From Verrucomicrobiota bacterium (GTDB lineage: Bacteria; Chlamydiota; Chlamydiia; Chlamydiales; Rhabdochlamydiaceae), in NCBI GenBank assembly GCA_018239715.1, contig JAFEGW010000001.1, positions 76,597 to 109,683 of the forward strand: a stretch of 33,087 nt of DNA. The letters run 5' to 3'. The stretch's first letter is position 1. Each line of letters begins with the position of its first letter. The notes beneath the pieces were generated by a model, which was given only the letters and a program-made list of their open reading frames with translations, was not told the DNA's origin and made no database searches. The position numbers were made by a program, and so were the translations under genes. Below are positions 26,174 to 33,087 of the stretch, one piece after another.

Positions 26174-26226
26174 TCCTTTATCTTGCCTCAGCTATTTAGT
26201 TTAAAGAACTTTTACAAGATAAAGGA
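26174..26226. repeat. perfect 12-bp inverted repeat in the gap before the WD40 gene
   Basis: TCCTTTATCTTG (26174-26185) and CAAGATAAAGGA (26215-26226), separated by 29 nt. It lies just after the small exported protein gene, about 120 bp before the WD40 start. It is not followed by a clear T-run on either side, so it is not a classical terminator; it could be a transcript 3' hairpin or a protein-binding site. Confidence 0.55.
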
Positions 26227-26347
26227 TAGGCTGAAATTATTTTATTTATTGTAAATAGCCAAAAATTTTTATCAAAAGATTTTATGACCGAATTTAGAGA
26301 AGAATTTATATTCTAAATTTCAAGCGGTTTGGAATAAAGGAGATGTT

Positions 26348-28936
26348 ATGTCAATAAAAGGTTTACCGCCCTATTCAGCTCACTACTTAACTTTAAATGA
26401 AACTATCTCATTTTTAAGAGAGAAAAAAGACAAAGCAGAGGTTTACTCTTTCTCTGAGCAGACCTTAAAAGAGGATGTCCCAGTCAGACTTCCTACAGGG
26501 CCTGATATACCTCAAAATACGCTCCCTAAGCAAACGATTCGTTGGCTGTTGAAGCGAGGTTTTACTCCTTCTTTTGTGAAAAATGAAGTTTTTTTTAATC
26601 CGCCTAGTTCCAATTTCATTTTACTAACAAAACTTCCGAGTGAGGAACAAATTAATGCTCTTGCACTTGTTTCTTTCGCTTCTTTTCAGATACTAGCAAC
26701 ATGCTCTTCAACGGGATCAATACAATTATGGAATCTCAATAAAAAGGAGTCTGTGAGAGAAATTGGAAAACACCCTCAATGCTCTGTTTTAACAACTTAT
26801 GAATATCTAATGGCGAGTGGATCTCAGGATGGAACAATCAAAATATGGAATACTCTAACCCAAAGACTCTATTGCACTCTTAAAACTGATTCAGTGGCTA
26901 TTTCTGCCCTTATTTTTTTGAATAATAAATGGTTAATAAGTAGTTCTAAGAATGGAAAAATTCAACTCTGGGATCTTAGCAAGCAGAAATGTACACATAC
27001 ACAAGTACAGGCCCCAAGTTCAGTGAATGCATTGTTAGTGTGTCATAAGAATAAAATGCTAATCAGCGGTTCTGCAACCGGCAATATCTCAATATGGGAA
27101 ATCGATTTAGAATTAGAGGTAGGTCGTATAATGACCAAGCGCACTCTAAAGAAAGACCAGGAAGGACATTCTGATTCTGTGAATGCTCTAGCATTCTTGC
27201 CTGATGGGAAAATTGTCAGTGCATCTTCCGATAAAACCCTTAAAATATGGGATTCATTGGTATCCCAATGCCTTGATACTTACAAAACAGATTCTGAAAT
27301 TATTGATCTATGCTGTCCTTCATCCGATGTTTTATGTATCAAGACAAAAAATAACGAAATTAAAATTTGTAAAATTTCAGACTTAGATCCTCTTTTGTTT
27401 AAAATGAGCTTTTTACAATCGAAGGATCCATGGAAACATCTAAGCCGCTTAGCTTCTGCGAATAGCCACACAAACTTTATGTTCTTGGCTGATGGAATGT
27501 TAGGGTCTTGGTGTGCTACGAAGAAGAGAATTAATGTATGGGGATTTTCTATTTCATCTCCCAAAGGATTAGAGAAAGATGAGGTATTAACAATTTGCAT
27601 GCAATCGATTAAAGAACTTGAAACAGGATTATCTAAAATCACCGAACCAGAAACTAAGCAAAATTTAGGCAATTATTTTGCAAATTTATTGCCACAGACA
27701 GAATCAAAATTTTCCCAAAAAGAGCGCGTACAAAAAGGGATCGAAGCACTCAAAGATTTTGAAAAACATTTGCAAGCGAATAATAGTAAAGAAGCCAAAG
27801 TGTCTATTCAGCATGCTATTACTCTAACTTGTTCAACACCTTGCATCCAAAAAGTTAGAAGAGTTTTTATTGCATTTATCCATTTTCAGGGGAAAATCGC
27901 TCAAGCTTCTTTTCTCTACCCGGATTTCAAGCTCCTTTTAAGAGAGAAAGAGGAAAAAGGCAAACAGATTATTCAGCTAAATCAAGAGAAAACTGCCACG
28001 GTTATAAAAGCTGATCAACTCTCTGTGGAAAATGAAAAGATACGAAAAGAGCATCAGCAAGCCTTAACTCAAAAACAACAAGAGATACAGAAACTCCAAA
28101 CAGGTTATGAGAAAAAAATAGGATTGCTTACTACCATATCACAACTCAAACTAGCTAAAACTATATCTAATCTTCCAGAAGCAATCCATAAGCTTATCGC
28201 CTTTGAAGATAATTTAGTAGGTGAAACTACTACTGGAAAAGCTTTGATCTGGAATATTGGGACTTGGGAAAGAAAGCCTCCAAAAGAAGGATCCTCTAAT
28301 GATGTTTTCTTAAACTCATTTCTTCAACTTACAAAAAATGATTCTCATCCATTAACTCTTGCAATTCCACCTTTAACGACTTTCACTATTCACCATTCTG
28401 AGCCCCTCCTAGCTTTTCACTCTCAGAAAAATACTATTCAAATTATATCCATGGCCGACGGCAAAGTAGTCAGCGAATCTCCCAAATGTTCATCCGCTGC
28501 AAAAGCGATGAGCTTTCGAGATCAATATTTGGCCGCTAGCTTTTCCGATGGAATTATAACAGTGTGGGATTTTAAGAGTTTCACGTTCATTTCATCTTTG
28601 AAAGATTTAGGAGACATTAAAGGTATAGCACTATTACCCAATGGCTTGTTGGCCTATGCGGTTGGAGATACCATATTTCTCCGAAGTCTTGATGATAAAT
28701 CTCAAATTCACAGGAAACTGACAGGGCATTCAGGTTCTATTCGGGCTTTGCTTCCTTTTGCTGATGAATATTTGATCAGTGGATCTGAAGACAGAACTAT
28801 AAAATTTTGGGATACTACGCGTAATATTTGCATCAGGACATTAGAAAGCCAAAAAAAAATCCTATCGCTTGGCTTGCTGCCTGACCAAGCACTCATAAGC
28901 AGCAATGAAGATGCAACTATCGATATTTGGAAATAA
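26348..28936 (+). CDS. double WD40 beta-propeller protein with central coiled coil
   Basis: 862 residues. First propeller about 100-400, with blade ends SIQLW (128), TIKIW (167), KIQLW (208), NISIW (250), TLKIW (301), a worn EIKIC (341) and RINVW (398). Residues about 410-525 are helical, and about 525-600 are a charged coiled coil. The second propeller, about 607-862, ends blades at KALIW (635), IITVW (740), TIKFW (820) and TIDIW (861), plus weaker ones. GHSDSVNA and GHSGSIRA are typical GH starts. WD40 propellers are protein-interaction scaffolds, rare in small bacterial genomes but present in chlamydia-related bacteria. No signal peptide; strong AAAGGAG 7 nt before ATG. The coding DNA looks visibly more AT-rich than the V-ATPase or bamA genes. 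Function unknown, effector scaffold plausible. Confidence 0.85.
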   Translation: MSIKGLPPYSAHYLTLNETISFLREKKDKAEVYSFSEQTLKEDVPVRLPTGPDIPQNTLPKQTIRWLLKRGFTPSFVKNEVFFNPPSSNFILLTKLPSEEQINALALVSFASFQILATCSSTGSIQLWNLNKKESVREIGKHPQCSVLTTYEYLMASGSQDGTIKIWNTLTQRLYCTLKTDSVAISALIFLNNKWLISSSKNGKIQLWDLSKQKCTHTQVQAPSSVNALLVCHKNKMLISGSATGNISIWEIDLELEVGRIMTKRTLKKDQEGHSDSVNALAFLPDGKIVSASSDKTLKIWDSLVSQCLDTYKTDSEIIDLCCPSSDVLCIKTKNNEIKICKISDLDPLLFKMSFLQSKDPWKHLSRLASANSHTNFMFLADGMLGSWCATKKRINVWGFSISSPKGLEKDEVLTICMQSIKELETGLSKITEPETKQNLGNYFANLLPQTESKFSQKERVQKGIEALKDFEKHLQANNSKEAKVSIQHAITLTCSTPCIQKVRRVFIAFIHFQGKIAQASFLYPDFKLLLREKEEKGKQIIQLNQEKTATVIKADQLSVENEKIRKEHQQALTQKQQEIQKLQTGYEKKIGLLTTISQLKLAKTISNLPEAIHKLIAFEDNLVGETTTGKALIWNIGTWERKPPKEGSSNDVFLNSFLQLTKNDSHPLTLAIPPLTTFTIHHSEPLLAFHSQKNTIQIISMADGKVVSESPKCSSAAKAMSFRDQYLAASFSDGIITVWDFKSFTFISSLKDLGDIKGIALLPNGLLAYAVGDTIFLRSLDDKSQIHRKLTGHSGSIRALLPFADEYLISGSEDRTIKFWDTTRNICIRTLESQKKILSLGLLPDQALISSNEDATIDIWK

Positions 28937-28944
28937 GCTTATGC

Positions 28945-31737
28945 CTAATAGTGAAAATTGCATCCCACATAGAAGAAGTGGTCGTGATAGAGGCGGTTCC
29001 ATTCAAAATCGTAGCTTGCTTCTAGACCATACCTGTCGAACAAAGTGACTAAAAAGTCAATTCCCGCTAAAGCGACATCCCTTCCGGACCTGGGCATGAT
29101 CAAGCTAGCGGAAGAGACATCAAAATCCACCGGAGTAAAGCGGACAGGCCGGCTCTTATCGAAAAACTCCCTTTGCCAACCTAAATTGAGCTCAGGAGTG
29201 AAGGCCACTTTTTTCCAGGACCAGCAGTAATTCACCCGGGCCCCTAAAGTGGAGCGGAGAGACTTGGCTGTCTGACGGGCAAACTGAAGATCGAAATGAT
29301 CGGTCCCATGCTCGCGGTATTGTTTAACATTCAAGTGAACGTACTGAAGAGATGCCTGCGGAATCACCTGCAGCCGGTGATATTTAATGGCATATTCAAG
29401 CCCCAAAAGCGTATCAAATTCTGTTCCGCGGGGCGTCCCTTTGGCAGTCTCCGGCGCTGCGGGCAGGCCTGTATGGCGCTGGATATCATACCAATCGTAC
29501 CCACCCCCAAGAATCGCATTCACTGCTAGTGGGGGTAAAGATTTAGGAGCATAGGTGGCATAGAGATTGGCATGCAGCTCGTTGATATCGAAATTTCCCC
29601 AGTGGTGCGCGCCATGCCCGGCGATATGATCGTAGCTCAGTAAAAGCCCTATTCCGACCTCTGAAAAAGCATAATCAAAACCTGTCAGAGCTCCTGCTGA
29701 CCAGTAACCAAATCCGCCCGCATCTTTTTTTGTGAAGACATGCCCTAAATCCCCTGTCGGCCCCAGATAAAAATTCCAAGGACGATCAGTTTGGCAGGGC
29801 TCCAAAGGGGCTGCAAGTCTGCCCCTGAGCTGCTCCTGCTTTTCTTCCGTAGGACGGAACCTCGCAAAGGCGAGCTGATCCTGCGTTGGCAACGCGGCTT
29901 GAGCAGTCAGCTGAGGGAACACTTCTTGCAAGCTGGGCTCACTTGCTGCCATGAAATAGAGCCTTTTCGATTTTTCTTCTCTCCTCTCAGGACTGACTTT
30001 TTCAGCTTTAGAAAACCGGCTGCGCAGCTGACCCATCTGCCTGACAAGACGGATGTTGAGATGATTATTAGTGGCAAACAAGGTCTCTAAATAATTCAGG
30101 TATGTCGTCGCAACAGGAGTAAAAGAGAGAAGAACGGAATTAGGAAAATACTGCACATGCGGGAGCAAATTAGGGATATTGAGATTATTTAAGCGGCCAA
30201 AGGTGCCGATAACCCCATTGCTTGCCTGGACAATTGCAAAAGTTTGTCCCGGCTCTATAACAGCCCCAGAAGAAATGGCGACATCCAGATTACCTCCTAA
30301 CTGCGCTACCCCAAAAGAGCCCGTCCCTTCGACATTAAGCTGAGAAAATGTCGACGCATTTAAAAGGTTAATGAGAAGAGTGCCTGATTGGCTGTACGAC
30401 CCTTGAATGGTCATGACTCCTGAAGCTCTATCGCCAGGGATGATTGTCCCTGCGTTGGCCACACGTGTTGTTGGAGCTGCACTGATATTTTGAAAGAGCC
30501 CGTTTCCTGCCAGCGTGCCTGCAGGGCCTATGTTGAATGTCGGGGTCCATACTGTCGCATCATTGATGAACTCTCCCCCCTTGATCGCAAAGACGCCTCC
30601 TGCTTCGATGAGAGCGCCGATACCATTAGCAGTCACCGCGCCGGTATGGGTATTCCTAAAAACACCGCCATTCAAGGTGATATTCGTTTGAGCGGAAATA
30701 AAGCTTCCGATGGAAAGATTCCCTGCTACCGATCCTGTGTTGGCATTGGTAAGCGATCCGTTACTCAACGTTAAATTAAGAACCGAAAAGAAAGACCCCG
30801 CACCCTGAGTGGTAATAGCCCCGCTATTAGAAAGAGTCACAGCTCCCCCGTTGATAAAAACTTGGGGCGCGCCTAGAAAGCAGCCGTTTCCGCCATTGCT
30901 CACCCCGCCGGTATTGCTGATCGTGACCGTTCCGCCATTCATGTTGAGGTTGGTGCTGCATTCCATGTCAGCTCCTATGGCGGTGCCTTCACTGACAGTA
31001 TTGGTATTGGACTCCCTCACTGTTCCGGCATTGAAGGTAAAAGCTTGTGTCGAATCGAGGGCAACCCCTTTGCCTCCTGTCACGGCGCCACTATTCGTAT
31101 GGGCAAAATTCCCGCCGCTCACGATGAAGTCTTGTCCCACGCTGATCAAGCTGCCTTGGCCTGCGGCAACGGCGGCCGTATTATTGTTGGTGAGGATTCC
31201 GCTGAGTACCGAAATACTGCCATCGAGGGAAATCGTGTTCATTTGATTTAAAAGCTGCCCGGAGCCCTGCACTTCTATCGATGAAGTGGAAGCCGCAGCC
31301 TCCGTCATCGGTTTCAAAAGGGTCAATAAGCCAGAGGAAGAGACATTCACTTGAGTGTTGCTCAGTTGTATAGGCGCCTCCATCTTGTGGCTTCCTGCAA
31401 TGACATTGATGGAAGAAGGGGCTCCGTTAAATTGAAGAAAATTGGAGCTCGAAAAAATGGTAAAAGAAGTGGCGCTGTTATCAAAAGTCAACTGGTTGAG
31501 GCCTGGAGTTATCGCAAGTGTGTCCAAAGAAATCGTCGATGCAGCCCCTACCGTACTTCCAAAAGCGGCGCTATCGGTAGCGGTCACAGGGATTCCCGGA
31601 ATGCAGCTGCTCCAATTGGCCGCTTGGTTCCATGTTCCATCTAAACCTCCCGTCCATGTGGAGACACAGGCTGCATATCCCGTCATAGGGATTGCAGATA
31701 GCAAGGTGAGAGCAAACGCTTTTTTCCAAGGGGACAT
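28945..31737 (-). CDS. autotransporter with ~30-residue repeat passenger and C-terminal barrel
   Basis: 930 residues from ATG 31737; the frame opens at GTG 31770, but MSPWKKAFALTLLSAIPMTGYA is then a proper signal peptide and AGGTAGG lies just upstream. Residue numbers below count from GTG 31770. The passenger opens with WTGGLDGTWNQAANWS (a common start in autotransporters), continues through Ser/Thr/Asn/Gly-rich beta-helix sequence, and holds seven imperfect 29-31-residue repeats at about 186-392. A linker with basic residues (about 560-660) leads to the beta-barrel (about 665-941), ending in the aromatic FFYVGCNFHY. Export would be by Sec, with BamA inserting the barrel (type V secretion). 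Chlamydial Pmp motifs GGA(I/L/V) and FxxN occur only once or twice, so it is not a typical Pmp. It is convergent with the WD40 gene, 8 bp apart. Confidence 0.9.
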   Translation of the reverse strand: MSPWKKAFALTLLSAIPMTGYAACVSTWTGGLDGTWNQAANWSSCIPGIPVTATDSAAFGSTVGAASTISLDTLAITPGLNQLTFDNSATSFTIFSSSNFLQFNGAPSSINVIAGSHKMEAPIQLSNTQVNVSSSGLLTLLKPMTEAAASTSSIEVQGSGQLLNQMNTISLDGSISVLSGILTNNNTAAVAAGQGSLISVGQDFIVSGGNFAHTNSGAVTGGKGVALDSTQAFTFNAGTVRESNTNTVSEGTAIGADMECSTNLNMNGGTVTISNTGGVSNGGNGCFLGAPQVFINGGAVTLSNSGAITTQGAGSFFSVLNLTLSNGSLTNANTGSVAGNLSIGSFISAQTNITLNGGVFRNTHTGAVTANGIGALIEAGGVFAIKGGEFINDATVWTPTFNIGPAGTLAGNGLFQNISAAPTTRVANAGTIIPGDRASGVMTIQGSYSQSGTLLINLLNASTFSQLNVEGTGSFGVAQLGGNLDVAISSGAVIEPGQTFAIVQASNGVIGTFGRLNNLNIPNLLPHVQYFPNSVLLSFTPVATTYLNYLETLFATNNHLNIRLVRQMGQLRSRFSKAEKVSPERREEKSKRLYFMAASEPSLQEVFPQLTAQAALPTQDQLAFARFRPTEEKQEQLRGRLAAPLEPCQTDRPWNFYLGPTGDLGHVFTKKDAGGFGYWSAGALTGFDYAFSEVGIGLLLSYDHIAGHGAHHWGNFDINELHANLYATYAPKSLPPLAVNAILGGGYDWYDIQRHTGLPAAPETAKGTPRGTEFDTLLGLEYAIKYHRLQVIPQASLQYVHLNVKQYREHGTDHFDLQFARQTAKSLRSTLGARVNYCWSWKKVAFTPELNLGWQREFFDKSRPVRFTPVDFDVSSASLIMPRSGRDVALAGIDFLVTLFDRYGLEASYDFEWNRLYHDHFFYVGCNFHY
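30565..31215 (-). repeat. tandem ~30-residue passenger repeats
   Basis: Seven imperfect units of 29-31 codons, each ending in a Gly-rich stretch and starting with a pattern like hydrophobic-x-hydrophobic-N/S-G-G-x-hydrophobic, then N-T/S-G-x-V/I. Clear examples are FIVSGGNFAHTNSGAVTGG, LNMNGGTVTISNTGGV, VFINGGAVTLSNSGAI and ITLNGGVFRNTHTGAV. A partial eighth (VFAIKGGEFIN) follows. They would stack as turns of a beta-helix. Confidence 0.75.
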
Positions 31738-31761
31738 CGAGAACCTACCTTGATCTCGATG
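31735..31761 (-). promoter_or_regulatory. hairpin enclosing the autotransporter start codon
   Basis: On the transcript, CAUCGAGA pairs perfectly with UCUCGAUG across an 11-nt loop UCAAGGUAGGU. The loop holds the Shine-Dalgarno AAGGUAGG, and the AUG start codon is the last three bases of the 3' arm. The start codon would therefore be paired unless the stem is opened, a layout that suits translational control. Confidence 0.45.
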
Positions 31762-31769
31762 TAGCAGCA

Positions 31770-31787
31770 CTTTAATTATTATTAAAG
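31770..31787. repeat. palindrome upstream of the autotransporter
   Basis: CTTTAAT, TATT, ATTAAAG: perfect 7-bp arms around a 4-base centre, 33 bp upstream of the autotransporter ATG and 65 bp upstream of the divergent orphan gene. The TTTTTT after it on the plus strand resembles a terminator, but no gene ends there on that strand, so an operator is as likely. Confidence 0.35.
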
Positions 31788-31851
31788 ATTTTTTAGAAAT
31801 TGATTTTTACAAAATTGTGATGCAAACTTTCATAAAAAAAAGGAAATTAAT

Positions 31852-32412
31852 ATGGTTGAAGTTAGCAATGTTGAGAACGAAGTTATAAATTCTGTCTCTT
31901 TTGAACCAGAAAATCCTCTCACCCATTTCTTCAGAAGCGAGCTCCCGCGGCTCATCCCTGAACTGCAGCAAATCGATCGAGAGCTCAACTTTGTGCTGCA
32001 TGTCAATTCTCTCATCCCACCGCAATACTCCTCTGAGAGCCAGCTCCCTCCAGAGCTCTATCATTGTCTAAGGCAAAATATTACCCGCTGCGAGAATGCC
32101 TGGCGTCAAGCCATGGGAGAGCCTCTGCTCGATGCAGAAAAGGCTATCGCCGCTGCGCAAGAGAGATTAAACCTGCTGATATTAGGGAATCAAATACAAA
32201 TCTTGAACTTGCAGGTAAATGCCGCATTGCCTAATGCAGAAAACTACAAGCTCGTTATGAAAGCGCAGAAATGGATTCATCATCTCCGCTTTATTCTTGC
32301 CTATATCGCTTTTTCCACCAAAAATCTCCGCCCAGAAGATTGGCAAAAAATTAAAGAGGTCTTCGAAAAAAACCGTGCTGACTTTTCCGAATCCTTCCAG
32401 CAAAAAGCTTAA
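31852..32412 (+). CDS. hypothetical helical protein between two autotransporters
   Basis: 186 residues, not recognised. No signal peptide or membrane helix; almost wholly alpha-helical, with leucine and isoleucine periodicity (AERLNLLILGNQIQILNLQ area, about 103-125) that could form a coiled coil or helical bundle. Start ATG has AAGGA 7 nt upstream. It is read opposite to the autotransporters on both sides: divergent from the first, with 114 bp between the two start codons, and convergent with the second, its stop only 2 bp from the other's stop. An antisense frame exists but is a shadow. Possible cytosolic, or a secreted effector. Confidence 0.65.
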   Translation: MVEVSNVENEVINSVSFEPENPLTHFFRSELPRLIPELQQIDRELNFVLHVNSLIPPQYSSESQLPPELYHCLRQNITRCENAWRQAMGEPLLDAEKAIAAAQERLNLLILGNQIQILNLQVNAALPNAENYKLVMKAQKWIHHLRFILAYIAFSTKNLRPEDWQKIKEVFEKNRADFSESFQQKA

Positions 32413-32414
32413 TG

Positions 32415-33087
32415 CTAGAATCTAAAATTGCAGCCTAGATAAAAGAAGTGGTCGAGATAGAGGCTGTTCCACTCAAAATCGTAGCTCCCCTCGATTCCAT
32501 ACCGGTCAAAGAAAGTAACCAGGAAATCAAGGCCTGCTAAAGCCACATTCCGTCCAGATTGAGGAAGGTGGAGCTGCGCTGACAGCCCTCCTCCCGACAA
32601 TCCTATCCGGCGGCTCTTATCCGCATATTCCCTTTGCCAGGCTAAGTTAATCTCCGGTCTGAACGAAACATTGCCCCATTTCCAGAGATAATTCAATCTT
32701 GTTCCTAAAGTCGATCGGAGCGACCGGGCAATCTGGCTGTCGAAATGGAGATTGAAGTCTCCAGCTCCGCGCTCTTGATATTTGTTGACATGGAGGTAAA
32801 TATACTGGATGTTCACCAAAGGAATGATCTGCAGATGCTCCGGCATTCCCTCATATTTTTGTTTTTCAAAGGTGTATTCCATTCCTCCCAGAACGTCGTA
32901 CTCAACACCTTGGGGCGACCCTTTTGCTGTCTGGGAGACCGCGGGGACTTTGCGATGGATGGAATACCATTCGTAGCCGCCGCCTAAAATCAGGTTAAAC
33001 GCCAGCTGACGCTCGGCGCTTCGCACATAAGTTGCATAGAGGCTTCCATGAGCCTCGTTGATATCAAATTTTCCCCATTGATGAGCG
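32415..33087 (-). CDS. second autotransporter, C-terminal barrel only (cut by window end)
   Basis: The frame runs through the window end, so the start and passenger are outside; 224 codons are visible. Its readable sequence begins AHQWGKFDINEAHGSLYATYV and continues to FFYLGCNFRF. It aligns without large gaps with the barrel of the upstream paralogue: the last 47 residues match at 37 positions, and the motifs NFDINE/KFDINE, ILGGGY, SLRSTLGxRxNY and SGRxVALAGxDFLVT are shared. The in-frame GTG inside is not a start; coding continues upstream of it. The pair are tandem duplicates. It converges on the 186-residue orphan gene with a 2-bp gap. Confidence 0.88.
   Translation of the reverse strand, partial: AHQWGKFDINEAHGSLYATYVRSAERQLAFNLILGGGYEWYSIHRKVPAVSQTAKGSPQGVEYDVLGGMEYTFEKQKYEGMPEHLQIIPLVNIQYIYLHVNKYQERGAGDFNLHFDSQIARSLRSTLGTRLNYLWKWGNVSFRPEINLAWQREYADKSRRIGLSGGGLSAQLHLPQSGRNVALAGLDFLVTFFDRYGIEGSYDFEWNSLYLDHFFYLGCNFRF

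Noticed and set aside
26348-26600. U-box ubiquitin ligase domain at the start of the WD40 protein
   Set aside because: A loose pattern around LPTGPDIPQNTLPKQTIRWLL was considered, but the key hydrophobic and Cys/Pro positions do not line up.
28945-31737. Call as a classical chlamydial Pmp
   Set aside because: GGA(I/L/V) and FxxN occur only once or twice; only the barrel and general beta-helix style are shared.

Overview
The window looks like chromosomal DNA of a chlamydia-related bacterium (order Chlamydiales, probably an amoeba-associated environmental lineage rather than Chlamydia itself). The main reasons are the gene orders. A V-type ATPase operon runs atpE, DUF2764, atpA, atpB, atpD, atpI, atpK, which is the chlamydial arrangement, and it is followed across a divergent gap by recR, bamA, ompH and lpxD, also a chlamydial neighbourhood. 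Several predicted host-interaction proteins of chlamydial style lie on both sides. Genus cannot be fixed from the sequence alone. No tRNA, rRNA, CRISPR, insertion sequence or phage gene was recognised.

Layout. 1-2.7 kb (minus): a GH15 glucoamylase-type enzyme overlapping the end of an upstream azoreductase. 2.7-8.7 kb: an accessory stretch with a one-membrane-span orphan, a type I DAHP synthase (aroG), an ankyrin plus SET-domain protein (probable protein methyltransferase effector), a small lipoprotein, a Nudix hydrolase and an orphan effector-like protein. 8.7-17.5 kb (minus): the V-ATPase operon with fumC as its last gene. The genes are separated by gaps of at most 23 bp or overlap by 4 or 8 bp, so they are probably one transcript. 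17.7-22.7 kb (plus): recR, then the envelope genes bamA, ompH/skp and lpxD. 22.7-24.0 kb (minus): tspO and uvsE, overlapping. 24.2-28.9 kb (plus): an Inc-like two-helix membrane protein, a small exported protein and a large double WD40 protein in AT-rich DNA. 28.9-33.1 kb: two tandem paralogous autotransporters on the minus strand, the second cut by the window end, with a small orphan gene inserted between them on the plus strand.

How the genes fit together. The V-ATPase genes encode an ion-translocating ATPase whose K subunit keeps the Na+-type ligand pattern. bamA, ompH and lpxD build the outer membrane: barrel insertion, periplasmic chaperone and lipid A. The two autotransporters are natural BamA clients. 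The SET/ankyrin, WD40, Inc-like and orphan proteins look like host-directed effectors. The GH15 enzyme, AroG, fumarase, Nudix and azoreductase are metabolic or housekeeping.

Most interesting: (1) the ankyrin-SET protein with a degenerate NHSC motif; (2) a perfect 8-bp stem that buries the start codon of the complete autotransporter, with its ribosome binding site in the loop; (3) the tandem autotransporters with about seven 30-residue passenger repeats; (4) a 38-bp sequence present at the window start and again just upstream of ompH; (5) a perfect 12-bp inverted repeat before the WD40 gene.
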